Shown here: positions 25,375-34,709 of the stretch, one piece after another | Layout: each line of letters opens with the position of its first letter | Numbering within the stretch: the stretch's first letter is position 1 | Assembly (NCBI GenBank): GCA_029061255.1 | Contig: JAIDSL010000118.1 | Span: 1 to 58,750 of the forward strand | Direction: 5' to 3' | From: Muribaculaceae bacterium | Lineage (GTDB): Bacteria > Bacteroidota > Bacteroidia > Bacteroidales > Muribaculaceae | Length of the DNA stretch: 58,750 bases | Notes under the pieces: generated by a model | Databases searched by the model: none | What the model was told of the DNA's origin: nothing | What the model saw: the letters and a program-made list of their open reading frames with translations, nothing else | Made by a program: the position numbers and the translations under genes

Positions 25375-28300
25375 ATGAACTCTACTTTAAAAATGGTGTC
25401 GCGATCTTTTGTCGTCAAGGTCTTATTGATTGCGCTGATGTTGTCGGGAGTGTCGCATGCGGCGGCTCTCAACGACATTTCACTGCGTCTTTACGACCAG
25501 CGAAAGGTCTTGGCAGGTCATTATTCAGCTTTCTGCAACGACAATTCCGGATTTCTTTGGGTGGGCACAGACACCGGCTTAATTCGCTTTGATGGCAACT
25601 ATGGCGACCTTTACCGGAATAATGAGCTCGATGCCTGTTCTATAAGCGACAATAAGATTGTCACCCTATATTCTGACAGCCAAGGCCGAGTATGGATCGG
25701 CACGGCTGACGGCCTCAACCTTTACGATGAGGCCTCGGATTCTTTCCGCCTTGTGAAATTGCCCGGTTTGCTTTTTAATGGATATATAAGAGACATTGCC
25801 GAATTTCCTGACGGAAGGTTGCTCTTTCTCGTGGCAGGAATCGGTCTCTATACGCTGGATCTAAGATCGATCGGCAATGATGAGTCTGACATAGCGTGTG
25901 CCCCTCTTAAGTATAGGTATGATGATGATAACGTCATCAGCCGCGTGATAGCTACGGATGACAAAGAGATCTTTTTCACTACACGAACCGGCGACATATG
26001 CCGTCTTAATCCTGACTGTAGTATTGATCATCTTGCAAAATTAGATGGTAATGTTTCCCATATTGTATGTGATCATGGCGGCAGCCTGATTCTCTCCTCG
26101 CAGTATGAGGTGTTTCGTCTCGACCTCGCATCGAAAAAAGTGACTCCACTTAGCTTAGAGGGGAAATCGACAATAAAGGTGACGGATATGTATCCTGCAG
26201 ATGGAGTTGTCTATATTTCCACAGCAGGCGACGGATTGTGGCAAGCGGAGCAGAAATCCTCTAATATTAAAAGGGCTGACAGGTTTATCTCCTCTTCTCT
26301 TGAGCTCCCTGCATTGAAGATTGGCAGCCTATTTATCGACCATGCCGGCAATCTATGGTTTGGGTGCGACCATAAGGGGCTTGCTATGGCTCCCTCCGGC
26401 AATGGCGCTATGGTCATGAAGTCGCTGGCGGGAGTGCTTCGCGAGGAAGGTGGTGCTGAACTTACATGTATGTGTATGGCAGGCGACGAGGCTGTAGTCG
26501 GGCTCACAACCGGGAAAGTCCTTTTTATCAATGAAGATGGAAGGGTAAGGAAGGTGGCGGTGTCGCACGGTGGGCCGGTCACTTCACTGTGCCGGTATTC
26601 TGATGGCAAAGTGCTTGTAGGGCTGGCGCGTGAAGGGATATGGAGTGTCGACGTTGTGTCGCTTGCCCTGTCGAAAGTAGTGAGCCCGTCTGCTCCATAT
26701 CCCGGAGTAGTGGCTACGGTAAGCAAAAACGGCGACATAATAGCTGCTTTCGGTGAATTGGGTGTGCTCAGGTATAACCCCTCTAATGGCGATGAGAAAT
26801 GGTTTTATCCCGTGGCAGGAAGCAATCTGCTCTCATGCCTGTACTATTCCGGGATATCCACTACTTCCGACGGCAGGATATGGATAGGCGGATACAGTGG
26901 AATTGCCTGCTATAATCCTGATACCGATAACCTGATCCCGATCGACCAGAAGCCATTTTTCAAAGGTGTGGTCAATGATGTCTGCGATTTTGCCGATGGT
27001 GTTATGATCGCTACCGACAGGGGATTGATACAATACAAGAGGGAAAAAGGTGTCGTTAAGAAATACACCGTTCTCGACGGGCTTCCCGACAATGATGTCC
27101 GTACTCTTGAAAATGATGGGAAGGGTGGATTATGGATAGGCACTATGAATGGAATCGCTTATCTGCGTGGTGCTGACACAAAGATAAGTGTCTATGGCGG
27201 AAGATCCGGGTTAGGGAGCAATTCATATATCTTTTCCGACAAGGGCGCCGCTCCTTCTAATATCATCATGGGAAACTTCGAGTCGCTTATGAAGTTTGAT
27301 TCGGACTCAGCAGTTCAATCATCATTTGGCGGGAATGTCAGTGTTTCAGGTATATATGCCAATGGAAAGCGACTCACCGGCAAGAGAGGCGCTGAATCTG
27401 TCAGCATTATTGAAGGTCCTATGACTCATCCGGAAAAGATATATCTTTCTCATAAGGACAATTCATTGGCAATCAGGCTGTCTACTTTTGATTTCCGTGA
27501 TTCTTCCGATCTGCGCTATGAATGGCAGTTGGATGGGGAGGGTGATGTCTGGCACTCTTCATCTCCCGGGGAAAGCTTGATCTATCTACCTCCGTTGGCA
27601 TCGGGGCATCATGTGTTGCGACTGCGTGGCTGGGAAAACGACATGGGTTCTGGGATTACGGAACTGAATCTCGATGTCAAGGCTCCTTGGTATCTATCCA
27701 ACATGGCTTATGTGGCATACGTGCTGATGTTTATGTTCATCGCAGGCCTTATATATAAGGTAGTGAAAAACAAGAGGGAGGAGGAGTTGTATGAGGCGAA
27801 GATCAGATACTTTATGGATATCTCGCATGAGCTTCGTTCCCCGGTCACTCTTATGCTGAGCCCCGTCGAGACTCTCCTTAAGCAAAATCATTCCCCTGAG
27901 ACTACTTCACAGTTGCTTACCGTACGCCGCAACGGTCAGCGAGTGCTGAATCTCGTCGACCAGCTTCTCGATCTTCGTAAGATTGAGAAAGGTAAGATGC
28001 GTCTTGTGTTTACTGACATAGATATAAGAAAATTTGTCAGTGAACTTGTGGATATGTTCCGTCCGATGGCGGAAGATAAGAAGCAGAAGCTTTCTTTCTC
28101 ATGCAGTGAGTCAGAACTTTGGGGCAAGGTTGACAGTAATAATCTCGACAAGATACTCGTAAATCTCATCTCAAATGCCATAAAGTATACTCCTGAAGGA
28201 GGCGAAATCTCTGTGGATCTAAAGAAAACGACTGATTCGTTTGGGACTCCAAGATATACGGTGACGGTGACCGACACCGGGACAGGGCTCGACAATAAGG

Positions 28301-29406
28301 TGATTTCCCATCTTTTCGAGCGATTCTATCGCAACCGTGAGTATCACCATGGGAATGCTTCCGGATTTGGAATTGGCCTTGACCTCTGCATGAGGCTTGT
28401 AGAGCTGCACAAGGGTGAGATTACTGCTAAAAACCGCGAAGATGGCGTAAAAGGGAGTATATTTTCCGTTACTCTTCCTCTTGTGGCAGTCAAGCCGGGA
28501 GAGGAAGCGGAATCAGCTCATGCAAATCGTCGCATCCTTCCCGATGTGGTGTCAGGCACCGCCAATTCCATCAGGCCGACAAAATCCGGACATCGTTTCA
28601 GGATTATGGTGGTGGATGATGATGAGGAACTGCGCGAATATATAAAGGTGAACCTTGGCCCTTCTTATAAGGTGGTTACATTCCCTGATGCGGAGAGCGC
28701 CTTGAAGGAATTGTCGGAAAGGCTTCCTGATCTTATTGTGACTGATGTCCGTATGGATGGAATCGACGGCTTCGCCTTCCTGCGAAGGATAAAGGCAAAT
28801 ATGGCCACCCAGCATATCCCGGTCATCCTGTTCAGCTCAGCTTCCGGAAGCGATCAGCGTGTCAAGGGGTGGAAGAGTGGCGCCGACGGCTATCTGGCAA
28901 AGCCATTCACTATCGACGAGCTTGAAGGGATGATTTCAGGTCTTCTTTCCACGAGAAGCAAGTTGAAAGGCAAATTCTCCGGTTCGCAGGAGACTGTTGA
29001 TAAAATTGCAGCCCCTAAAGTAAAGGGGGTGGATGAGGAGCTGATGGATAAAATCAACCGATACATCAATGATAATCTATCCGAGTCATCCATGAACGTC
29101 GACGGGCTCAGTGACTATATCGGACTGAGCCGATCTCAGCTGCATAGGAGGATGAAGGATATAATCGGTGTCGCACCGAGCGACTATATTAGAAATGTGA
29201 AATTGCGTAAGGCATGCGAGATGCTCTCGCAAGGGGATGTGGATATAGCGCAGGTGGCTTATTCATTGGGGTTCAATGCCCAGTCTCATTTTTCCACTCT
29301 CTTTAAGCGCTACACAGGCATGACTCCTACGGAATATCGCTCTATGGGAAAAGATGATGCGGGCACTCCTGCATCATACATCAATGAAAATGATGATATG
29401 TCTTAA
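25375..29406 (+). CDS. Hybrid two-component system sensor/regulator (HTCS)
   Basis: A 1343-residue one-protein sensor and transcription factor. An N-terminal signal/anchor segment (residues 1-30) is followed by periplasmic two-component-regulator propeller repeats (LWVGTDTGLIRFD, VWIGTADGLNLYD, LWIGTMNGIAYL), a Y_Y_Y domain, a membrane helix at about 775-797, HisKA with DISHELRSP (His818), HATPase_c with DTGTGL and GFGIGL, a receiver domain (VVDDDEE 1079-1085, phospho-acceptor Asp1124, Lys in LAKPF) and a C-terminal AraC HTH. All catalytic motifs are present. It lies just upstream of tandem SusC/SusD genes and most likely activates them on binding an oligosaccharide in the periplasm. Confidence 0.93.
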   Translation: MNSTLKMVSRSFVVKVLLIALMLSGVSHAAALNDISLRLYDQRKVLAGHYSAFCNDNSGFLWVGTDTGLIRFDGNYGDLYRNNELDACSISDNKIVTLYSDSQGRVWIGTADGLNLYDEASDSFRLVKLPGLLFNGYIRDIAEFPDGRLLFLVAGIGLYTLDLRSIGNDESDIACAPLKYRYDDDNVISRVIATDDKEIFFTTRTGDICRLNPDCSIDHLAKLDGNVSHIVCDHGGSLILSSQYEVFRLDLASKKVTPLSLEGKSTIKVTDMYPADGVVYISTAGDGLWQAEQKSSNIKRADRFISSSLELPALKIGSLFIDHAGNLWFGCDHKGLAMAPSGNGAMVMKSLAGVLREEGGAELTCMCMAGDEAVVGLTTGKVLFINEDGRVRKVAVSHGGPVTSLCRYSDGKVLVGLAREGIWSVDVVSLALSKVVSPSAPYPGVVATVSKNGDIIAAFGELGVLRYNPSNGDEKWFYPVAGSNLLSCLYYSGISTTSDGRIWIGGYSGIACYNPDTDNLIPIDQKPFFKGVVNDVCDFADGVMIATDRGLIQYKREKGVVKKYTVLDGLPDNDVRTLENDGKGGLWIGTMNGIAYLRGADTKISVYGGRSGLGSNSYIFSDKGAAPSNIIMGNFESLMKFDSDSAVQSSFGGNVSVSGIYANGKRLTGKRGAESVSIIEGPMTHPEKIYLSHKDNSLAIRLSTFDFRDSSDLRYEWQLDGEGDVWHSSSPGESLIYLPPLASGHHVLRLRGWENDMGSGITELNLDVKAPWYLSNMAYVAYVLMFMFIAGLIYKVVKNKREEELYEAKIRYFMDISHELRSPVTLMLSPVETLLKQNHSPETTSQLLTVRRNGQRVLNLVDQLLDLRKIEKGKMRLVFTDIDIRKFVSELVDMFRPMAEDKKQKLSFSCSESELWGKVDSNNLDKILVNLISNAIKYTPEGGEISVDLKKTTDSFGTPRYTVTVTDTGTGLDNKVISHLFERFYRNREYHHGNASGFGIGLDLCMRLVELHKGEITAKNREDGVKGSIFSVTLPLVAVKPGEEAESAHANRRILPDVVSGTANSIRPTKSGHRFRIMVVDDDEELREYIKVNLGPSYKVVTFPDAESALKELSERLPDLIVTDVRMDGIDGFAFLRRIKANMATQHIPVILFSSASGSDQRVKGWKSGADGYLAKPFTIDELEGMISGLLSTRSKLKGKFSGSQETVDKIAAPKVKGVDEELMDKINRYINDNLSESSMNVDGLSDYIGLSRSQLHRRMKDIIGVAPSDYIRNVKLRKACEMLSQGDVDIAQVAYSLGFNAQSHFSTLFKRYTGMTPTEYRSMGKDDAGTPASYINENDDMS

Positions 29407-29528
29407 CGCATTGATACTCATATGTGATGTTACAAATTTGAATACATCGGATATATACGTAGGTATGATGTGCCACCAATCAAAAAACATTTGACCTATA
29501 TTGTAAAAGGGTGATTGCACTATCTGAA

Positions 29529-29536
29529 TAATTTTG
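29529..29536 (+). promoter_or_regulatory. Promoter -7 box of the PUL (first susC)
   Basis: TAATTTTG followed by CAC, 122 bp before the susC start. The identical TAATTTTGCAC occurs on the minus strand before the GH98 gene (48123-48113). The lack of a -33 box fits HTCS-dependent activation. The rest of the 252-bp gap upstream shows no clear operator. Confidence 0.5.
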
Positions 29537-29586
29537 CACTCGGTTTAGTCCCCACTCATCCGTCGGCTCCCCAAACCGGACCGACC

Positions 29587-29618
29587 ACCAGACAACCAGA
29601 AAACCAGACAACCAGACA
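29587..29618 (+). repeat. Four-copy 8-bp tandem array (ACCAGACA)
   Basis: Four 8-mers ACCAGACA (copy two ends AA instead of CA) in the untranslated leader of the first susC, 41 bp before its start codon. Confidence 0.8.
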
Positions 29619-29658
29619 ACTATAACAACTTTCCATTAATACAAAAAAAGATCTAACG

Positions 29659-32600
29659 ATGAAAAATGAACACAGACTGCTTCATAGCATTGCTTTGTTG
29701 CTGATCTTCATCATGACCTCTGCACTTGCGGCCAGAGCCGACACAGTGAAGGGAACTGTCATTGACGACACCGGCGAGCCTCTCATCGGCGTCACTGTAA
29801 TGGTAGTGGGTATGCCAGGTGGCACGGTCACTGACCTCGACGGTAACTATAAAATTGATGTGCCTAACATTAAGAAAAACGAACTGCGTTTCACTTATGT
29901 CGGCATGGAGACCCTGACTGTCAGGGTAAACTCAAGGACTACTGTCAACGTGGAGATGAAGACAGCTGACTCTGCACTTGAAGAACTCGTGGTGGTCGGC
30001 TACGGTCAGCAGAAGAAAGCCTCAGTGGTGGGTGCGATCACCCAGACTTCAGGCAAGGTGCTCGAACGTACAGGCGTCACAAGTGTCGGTGCTGCACTGA
30101 CGGGTAATCTACCCGGTGTAATCACGATGGCTTCTTCAGGTATGCCCGGTGAGGAAGACCCGCAGATCATCATCCGTTCAGCTTCCACATGGAACGGAAG
30201 CGACCCTCTCGTGCTCGTGGATGGTATCGAACGCGATATGTCGTCGGTCGATATTTCTTCTATCGAGAGCATCTCAGTGCTTAAGGATGCTTCCGCTACC
30301 GCAGTGTATGGTGTGAAGGGTGCAAATGGTGTGATCCTTATCACTACAAAGCGCGGTAAGGAAGGCAACGCTGTTGTGTCAGTCAAAGCCAATATGACTG
30401 CGAAGGTCGCTTCAAAACTTCCCGATAAATTCGATGCCTATGACACATTCTACTTGCTGAATAATTCTATTGAGCGTGAGGCGGCCCTCAACGCTCAGGG
30501 TTGGGGCAACTATACCCCGGTGGCCATCATCGACAAATACCGTCACCCTGCCAATACCGAGGAATGGGACCGCTATCCCAACACTGACTGGGAAGATGCC
30601 CTCTTTAAGAAGAGCGCGATGTCTTACAATGCTTCCGTTTCGGTTTCCGGCGGTACTAAGCTCGTGAAATACTTCGCGGCTGCCGATTTCACTCACGAGG
30701 GTGACCTCTTCAAACAGTATGACAACGGCCGTGGATATTCCACAGGTTTCGGCTACAACCGTATCAATGTCCGCTCTAACCTTGACTTCACTCTCACCAA
30801 GACAACTGAGCTGACAGTCAACCTTTTCGGTTCGAACGCGACCCAGAAGACCCCTTGGGACTACAATGGCGACGGCAATTCCTACTGGGGCTCAGCCTAC
30901 AAGTCTGCTCCTGATGCAATGCGCCCGATATATTCCAATGGAATGTGGGGCTGGTATGCTCCCCGCGATGCTGATGTGCCTAACTCTGTCAGGATCCTTG
31001 CCACAGGCGGCGACAAGACTTCTACCAACACACGTATCAACAGTGACATGGCTTTTGTCCAGAAGCTTGATTTCGTGACAAAGGGACTTAGCTTCCGTGC
31101 AAAGTTGGCTCTTGACTATAGGTTCCTTGAGGCCAACCGTGGTATCAACGACCAGTATCATGAAGGTCAGCTCTATTGGGTAAATCCGAATGATGGCAGC
31201 GAGCATCCAAAGACTCCGGACCCGCAGACAGGTCTTGACGTGACCGTCAACCCGATCCTCTGGGGCTATCAGGCAGGTTCGGTAGATGTAAACCAGACTT
31301 TCAGAAGACTCTACTACTCATTCCAATTTGACTATAACCGCTCGTTCGGACAGAACGAAGTTTCAGCGCTTGCCCTTTTCAGCCGTGAAAAGACCACAGG
31401 TGGTAGTTCATTCCCTGTTTACCGTGAAGACTGGGTGTTCCGTCTGACATACAACTGGGCTTACCGCTACTTCGCTGAGTTCAACGGTGCTTACAACGGT
31501 TCAGAGAAGTTCGGTCCGAAGAAGCGTTTTGAATTCTTCCCCTCAATGTCTATCGGCTGGATGCTCTCAAGCGAGCCTTTCATGGAATGGGCTACCGCAA
31601 ACAATGCGCTCACCACTTTCAAGATCCGTGCCTCTATAGGTAAGGTCGGTGATGACCACGCAGGCGGACGCCACCTCTATCAGACTCAGTACAGCTATGG
31701 CGGCAACGTGCAGATGGGTACGATCAATCCGCAGAACTCTCCCTACACCTTCTATACTATTTCCCGTCTCGGCAACGAGAACATATCTTGGGAAACAGTT
31801 GAGAAGCAGAATATCGGTGTCGACTACTCATTCCTTGGCGGAATGTTTGCAGGTTCTGTCGACTTCTTCAAGGATAAGCGTACTGACATCATCCTCACCG
31901 GCGACCAGCGTAGCTCAATCCCCTCATACTTCGGTGCAGAGGCTCCGACTGCCAACCTTGGACGCATGGACAGCCACGGCTACGAGCTTGAGCTCCGCTT
32001 CAACAAGCAGATCGGCAACGATATGCGCGTATGGGCTAACCTCAGTATGACCCACGCTACAAATGAGGTGAAATTCCGCGATGACCCGGCTCTCAAGCCT
32101 GCTTATCAGAAATATGCCGGTCATGAATGGGGACAGGTGACAAGCTACCTTGACCATGGCAACCTTACATCATGGGACGATGTGCTCGGCAGCACTGTCT
32201 GGAACACCGGCAACGACTTCAAGCTCCCCGGCGACTACAACATCATCGACTTCAACGGCGACGGTGTGATCAACACTGAAGACAAGGCTCCTTACGGATA
32301 TTCCACAACTCCGCAGAACACTTACAATGCTTCTGTAGGTTTTGAATGGAAAGGTTGGAGCATCTTCGCTCAGTTCTACGGTGTTTCTAACGTGATGCGC
32401 TATGTGAAGTATCCTACTTTCCGCTCTACTGCTCACGTAGCATATGACGAGGGTGAATACTGGACTCCTTTCAACAGCGCTGTCCTCCCACAGCCCCGTT
32501 GGGGAACCACCATCGATGAGTGCGCCGATGGCACACGCTATCTCTACGACGGCTCATACGTGCGACTGAAGAACGTCGAGATCGCCTACAATTTCCAAGG

Positions 32601-32766
32601 CAGATGGATGGCTAAGGCCGGCATCAAGAATCTCAGGCTCTATGTCAACGGCAACAACCTCTTCATGTGGACCAAGATGCCCGACGACTGCGAACGAGGC
32701 AGCTCCGGCGACGGTGTGTATCCTTCGTTCAAGCGTTTCAACGTCGGCATCGACTTGAGCTTCTGA
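29659..32766 (+). CDS. SusC-like TonB-dependent outer-membrane transporter 1
   Basis: A 1035-residue SusC/RagA-type protein. The signal peptide ends ALAARA (about residue 27). A carboxypeptidase-regulatory-like domain follows (VKGTVIDDTGEPLIGVTV, residues 30-105), then the plug with ELVVVGYGQQKK and the SusC signature LVLVDGIERDMSSVD...ILKDASATAVYG. The rest is a 22-strand barrel ending LSF. It imports oligosaccharides in complex with the SusD lipoprotein encoded 20-50 bp downstream. The family-specific features point to large-glycan uptake, here probably xylan oligosaccharides given the enzymes further on. Confidence 0.95.
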   Translation: MKNEHRLLHSIALLLIFIMTSALAARADTVKGTVIDDTGEPLIGVTVMVVGMPGGTVTDLDGNYKIDVPNIKKNELRFTYVGMETLTVRVNSRTTVNVEMKTADSALEELVVVGYGQQKKASVVGAITQTSGKVLERTGVTSVGAALTGNLPGVITMASSGMPGEEDPQIIIRSASTWNGSDPLVLVDGIERDMSSVDISSIESISVLKDASATAVYGVKGANGVILITTKRGKEGNAVVSVKANMTAKVASKLPDKFDAYDTFYLLNNSIEREAALNAQGWGNYTPVAIIDKYRHPANTEEWDRYPNTDWEDALFKKSAMSYNASVSVSGGTKLVKYFAAADFTHEGDLFKQYDNGRGYSTGFGYNRINVRSNLDFTLTKTTELTVNLFGSNATQKTPWDYNGDGNSYWGSAYKSAPDAMRPIYSNGMWGWYAPRDADVPNSVRILATGGDKTSTNTRINSDMAFVQKLDFVTKGLSFRAKLALDYRFLEANRGINDQYHEGQLYWVNPNDGSEHPKTPDPQTGLDVTVNPILWGYQAGSVDVNQTFRRLYYSFQFDYNRSFGQNEVSALALFSREKTTGGSSFPVYREDWVFRLTYNWAYRYFAEFNGAYNGSEKFGPKKRFEFFPSMSIGWMLSSEPFMEWATANNALTTFKIRASIGKVGDDHAGGRHLYQTQYSYGGNVQMGTINPQNSPYTFYTISRLGNENISWETVEKQNIGVDYSFLGGMFAGSVDFFKDKRTDIILTGDQRSSIPSYFGAEAPTANLGRMDSHGYELELRFNKQIGNDMRVWANLSMTHATNEVKFRDDPALKPAYQKYAGHEWGQVTSYLDHGNLTSWDDVLGSTVWNTGNDFKLPGDYNIIDFNGDGVINTEDKAPYGYSTTPQNTYNASVGFEWKGWSIFAQFYGVSNVMRYVKYPTFRSTAHVAYDEGEYWTPFNSAVLPQPRWGTTIDECADGTRYLYDGSYVRLKNVEIAYNFQGRWMAKAGIKNLRLYVNGNNLFMWTKMPDDCERGSSGDGVYPSFKRFNVGIDLSF

Positions 32767-32819
32767 TCTCAAACTGAAGAGGAAAGATGATTTTCAAACG
32801 ATTCATGAAATCTCAAAAT

Positions 32820-34676
32820 ATGAAAATTTCTAAATATTTAATAATACTTGGTCTGGCTGCCGCTTCTGTAGGGGTGACTTCTTGTACGGATTATCTCGAC
32901 AAGGCTCCTAACAGTGATATCGATGAGTCGGTGCCATATCAGAACTTCCGCAATTTCCAGGGCTTTGTGGAGGAACTCTACGACTGTATGCCGGTGGTTT
33001 CGAACAACGAATACCATACCACTTTCAATTACGGTGAGGAAGATTACTGGGAGCCGCAGGAAACCCGTCTTTTCGCCCGCAGCCTTGACTACGGCGACTA
33101 CTGGGGATTCACTACCTGCTACTATTCTTATCCAAATACATACTGGAACGATCCGATGAACCGCCGCCGGTATAGGGCTAACATTTGGGCCAACGCTTGG
33201 TATTCAATCAGAAAAGCCAATATCGGTCTTTCAAAACTCGACCAGCTCGTAGACGCAACTCAGGAAGAACGCGATCTTATCGCAGGCCAGCTCTATTTCT
33301 TCCGCGCATTCTATCATTATATGGTGATGGAATGGTGGGGTGGAGTTCCATATATCGACTATGCTATCGGTCCGGACGAGAATATCACTCTCCCAAGGGA
33401 AACCTGGCAGGCATGTGCCGACAAATGTGCCGCCGACCTTCAGAAGGCAGCTGACTTGCTCCCTGTAGACTGGGACAACACTACAGCGGGCAAGACCACC
33501 CTTGGCAACAACAACATGCGTGCCAACAAGATCATGGCTCTTGCATACAAGGGCAAGGTGCTTCTCTGGGCCGGTAGCCCGCTGATGAACTGGGATTCAC
33601 ACGAACGCAATAATGCTTATGCTGTCTACGACGAGGCTTATTGCAAGCAGGCAGCCGATGCCCTTGGTGAGGCCCTTAAGATCACTGAAGAGACCGGAAG
33701 ATACTCCCTTCTCCCGATCGACCAGTTCAACGACCTTACTCTCGTGTTCAACTCCAAGGCTCTCCCCGGTGGCACAGAGACAATTCTTCAGGAGAATATG
33801 CGCGACTACGGTGGCCGTTGGTCATGGAATATGAATACAGACTTCCGTCCGCAGAGTCACATCAGTGCAGGCATCAAGTGCTGGCCGACTGCCAACTACT
33901 CCAACTATTTCGGTATGGCAAACGGCTATCCTATCGATGATTCTGCTGTCAAGGACTCACAATCAGGCTATGATCCCGAATACCCTTGGCGTGACCGCGA
34001 CCCGCGTTTCTATAAGACTTACGTGATCGATGGCGAATTCTGCGGAACAGGAGGCCAAGGCAAAGAAGCTACGCTTTTCACCGGCGGAGACGACCGCGAG
34101 GGTGCAAATCCTCAGAAGGGATGCTACACTGGCCTGATGAATGCAAAGCTTTGCCTTAAGAGCTGCCACAACGGTAATGTCCGCGACCAGTGGGCTTGTA
34201 TCCTTTCCCTTATGCGCTTGGCAGATGTATATCTTCTCTATTCAGAGGCTGCTGCTGTCGGATATGGGGTGAAGCAGTCCGCTCCAACATATTATAAGAC
34301 TGCAGAAGACGCCATCAATGTGGTAAGAGATAGGGCAGGTGTCGCACATGTGCTTTCCAAGTTCACTGATTCCAAGGAGAACTTCCTCAGCGAGATCCGC
34401 CGCGAACGTGCCGTAGAGCTCGCTTTCGAAGGAATGCGTTTCCACGACCTTCGTCGTTGGATGCTCATCACCCAGCGCCCATACACCCTGAAGACAGGTT
34501 TCCAGTTTGACCGCGGTCCCGGCTTCACACAGGGCTCTACCGAAAACAAGGTATTCAACCTTCGTGAGGAAGTGCTCCGCGAACGTAATTTCACAAGCCG
34601 TCACTACTGGCTGCCGCTTCCCAACAAGAACGACACATACCTCTACGAAGGATTCGAGCAGAATCCGGGTTGGTAA
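32820..34676 (+). CDS. SusD-like glycan-binding lipoprotein 1
   Basis: A RagB/SusD-family surface lipoprotein, 618 residues from this start. The lipobox is SVGVTSC at residues 16-22, followed by TDYLDKAPNSDIDE, the usual SusD opening. TPR-type helices (WYSIRKANIGLSKLD, AGQLYFFRAFYHYMVME) and the C-terminal RRERAVELAFEGMRFHDLRRW motif are characteristic. The frame opens at an ATG at 32787, but starting at 32820 (MKISKYL) gives a normal signal peptide, whereas the earlier start adds eleven residues before it. It caps the SusC transporter encoded just upstream. Confidence 0.93.
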   Translation: MKISKYLIILGLAAASVGVTSCTDYLDKAPNSDIDESVPYQNFRNFQGFVEELYDCMPVVSNNEYHTTFNYGEEDYWEPQETRLFARSLDYGDYWGFTTCYYSYPNTYWNDPMNRRRYRANIWANAWYSIRKANIGLSKLDQLVDATQEERDLIAGQLYFFRAFYHYMVMEWWGGVPYIDYAIGPDENITLPRETWQACADKCAADLQKAADLLPVDWDNTTAGKTTLGNNNMRANKIMALAYKGKVLLWAGSPLMNWDSHERNNAYAVYDEAYCKQAADALGEALKITEETGRYSLLPIDQFNDLTLVFNSKALPGGTETILQENMRDYGGRWSWNMNTDFRPQSHISAGIKCWPTANYSNYFGMANGYPIDDSAVKDSQSGYDPEYPWRDRDPRFYKTYVIDGEFCGTGGQGKEATLFTGGDDREGANPQKGCYTGLMNAKLCLKSCHNGNVRDQWACILSLMRLADVYLLYSEAAAVGYGVKQSAPTYYKTAEDAINVVRDRAGVAHVLSKFTDSKENFLSEIRRERAVELAFEGMRFHDLRRWMLITQRPYTLKTGFQFDRGPGFTQGSTENKVFNLREEVLRERNFTSRHYWLPLPNKNDTYLYEGFEQNPGW

Positions 34677-34709
34677 TTATTACGTCTCACATTTTTACAT
34701 GAATCATCA

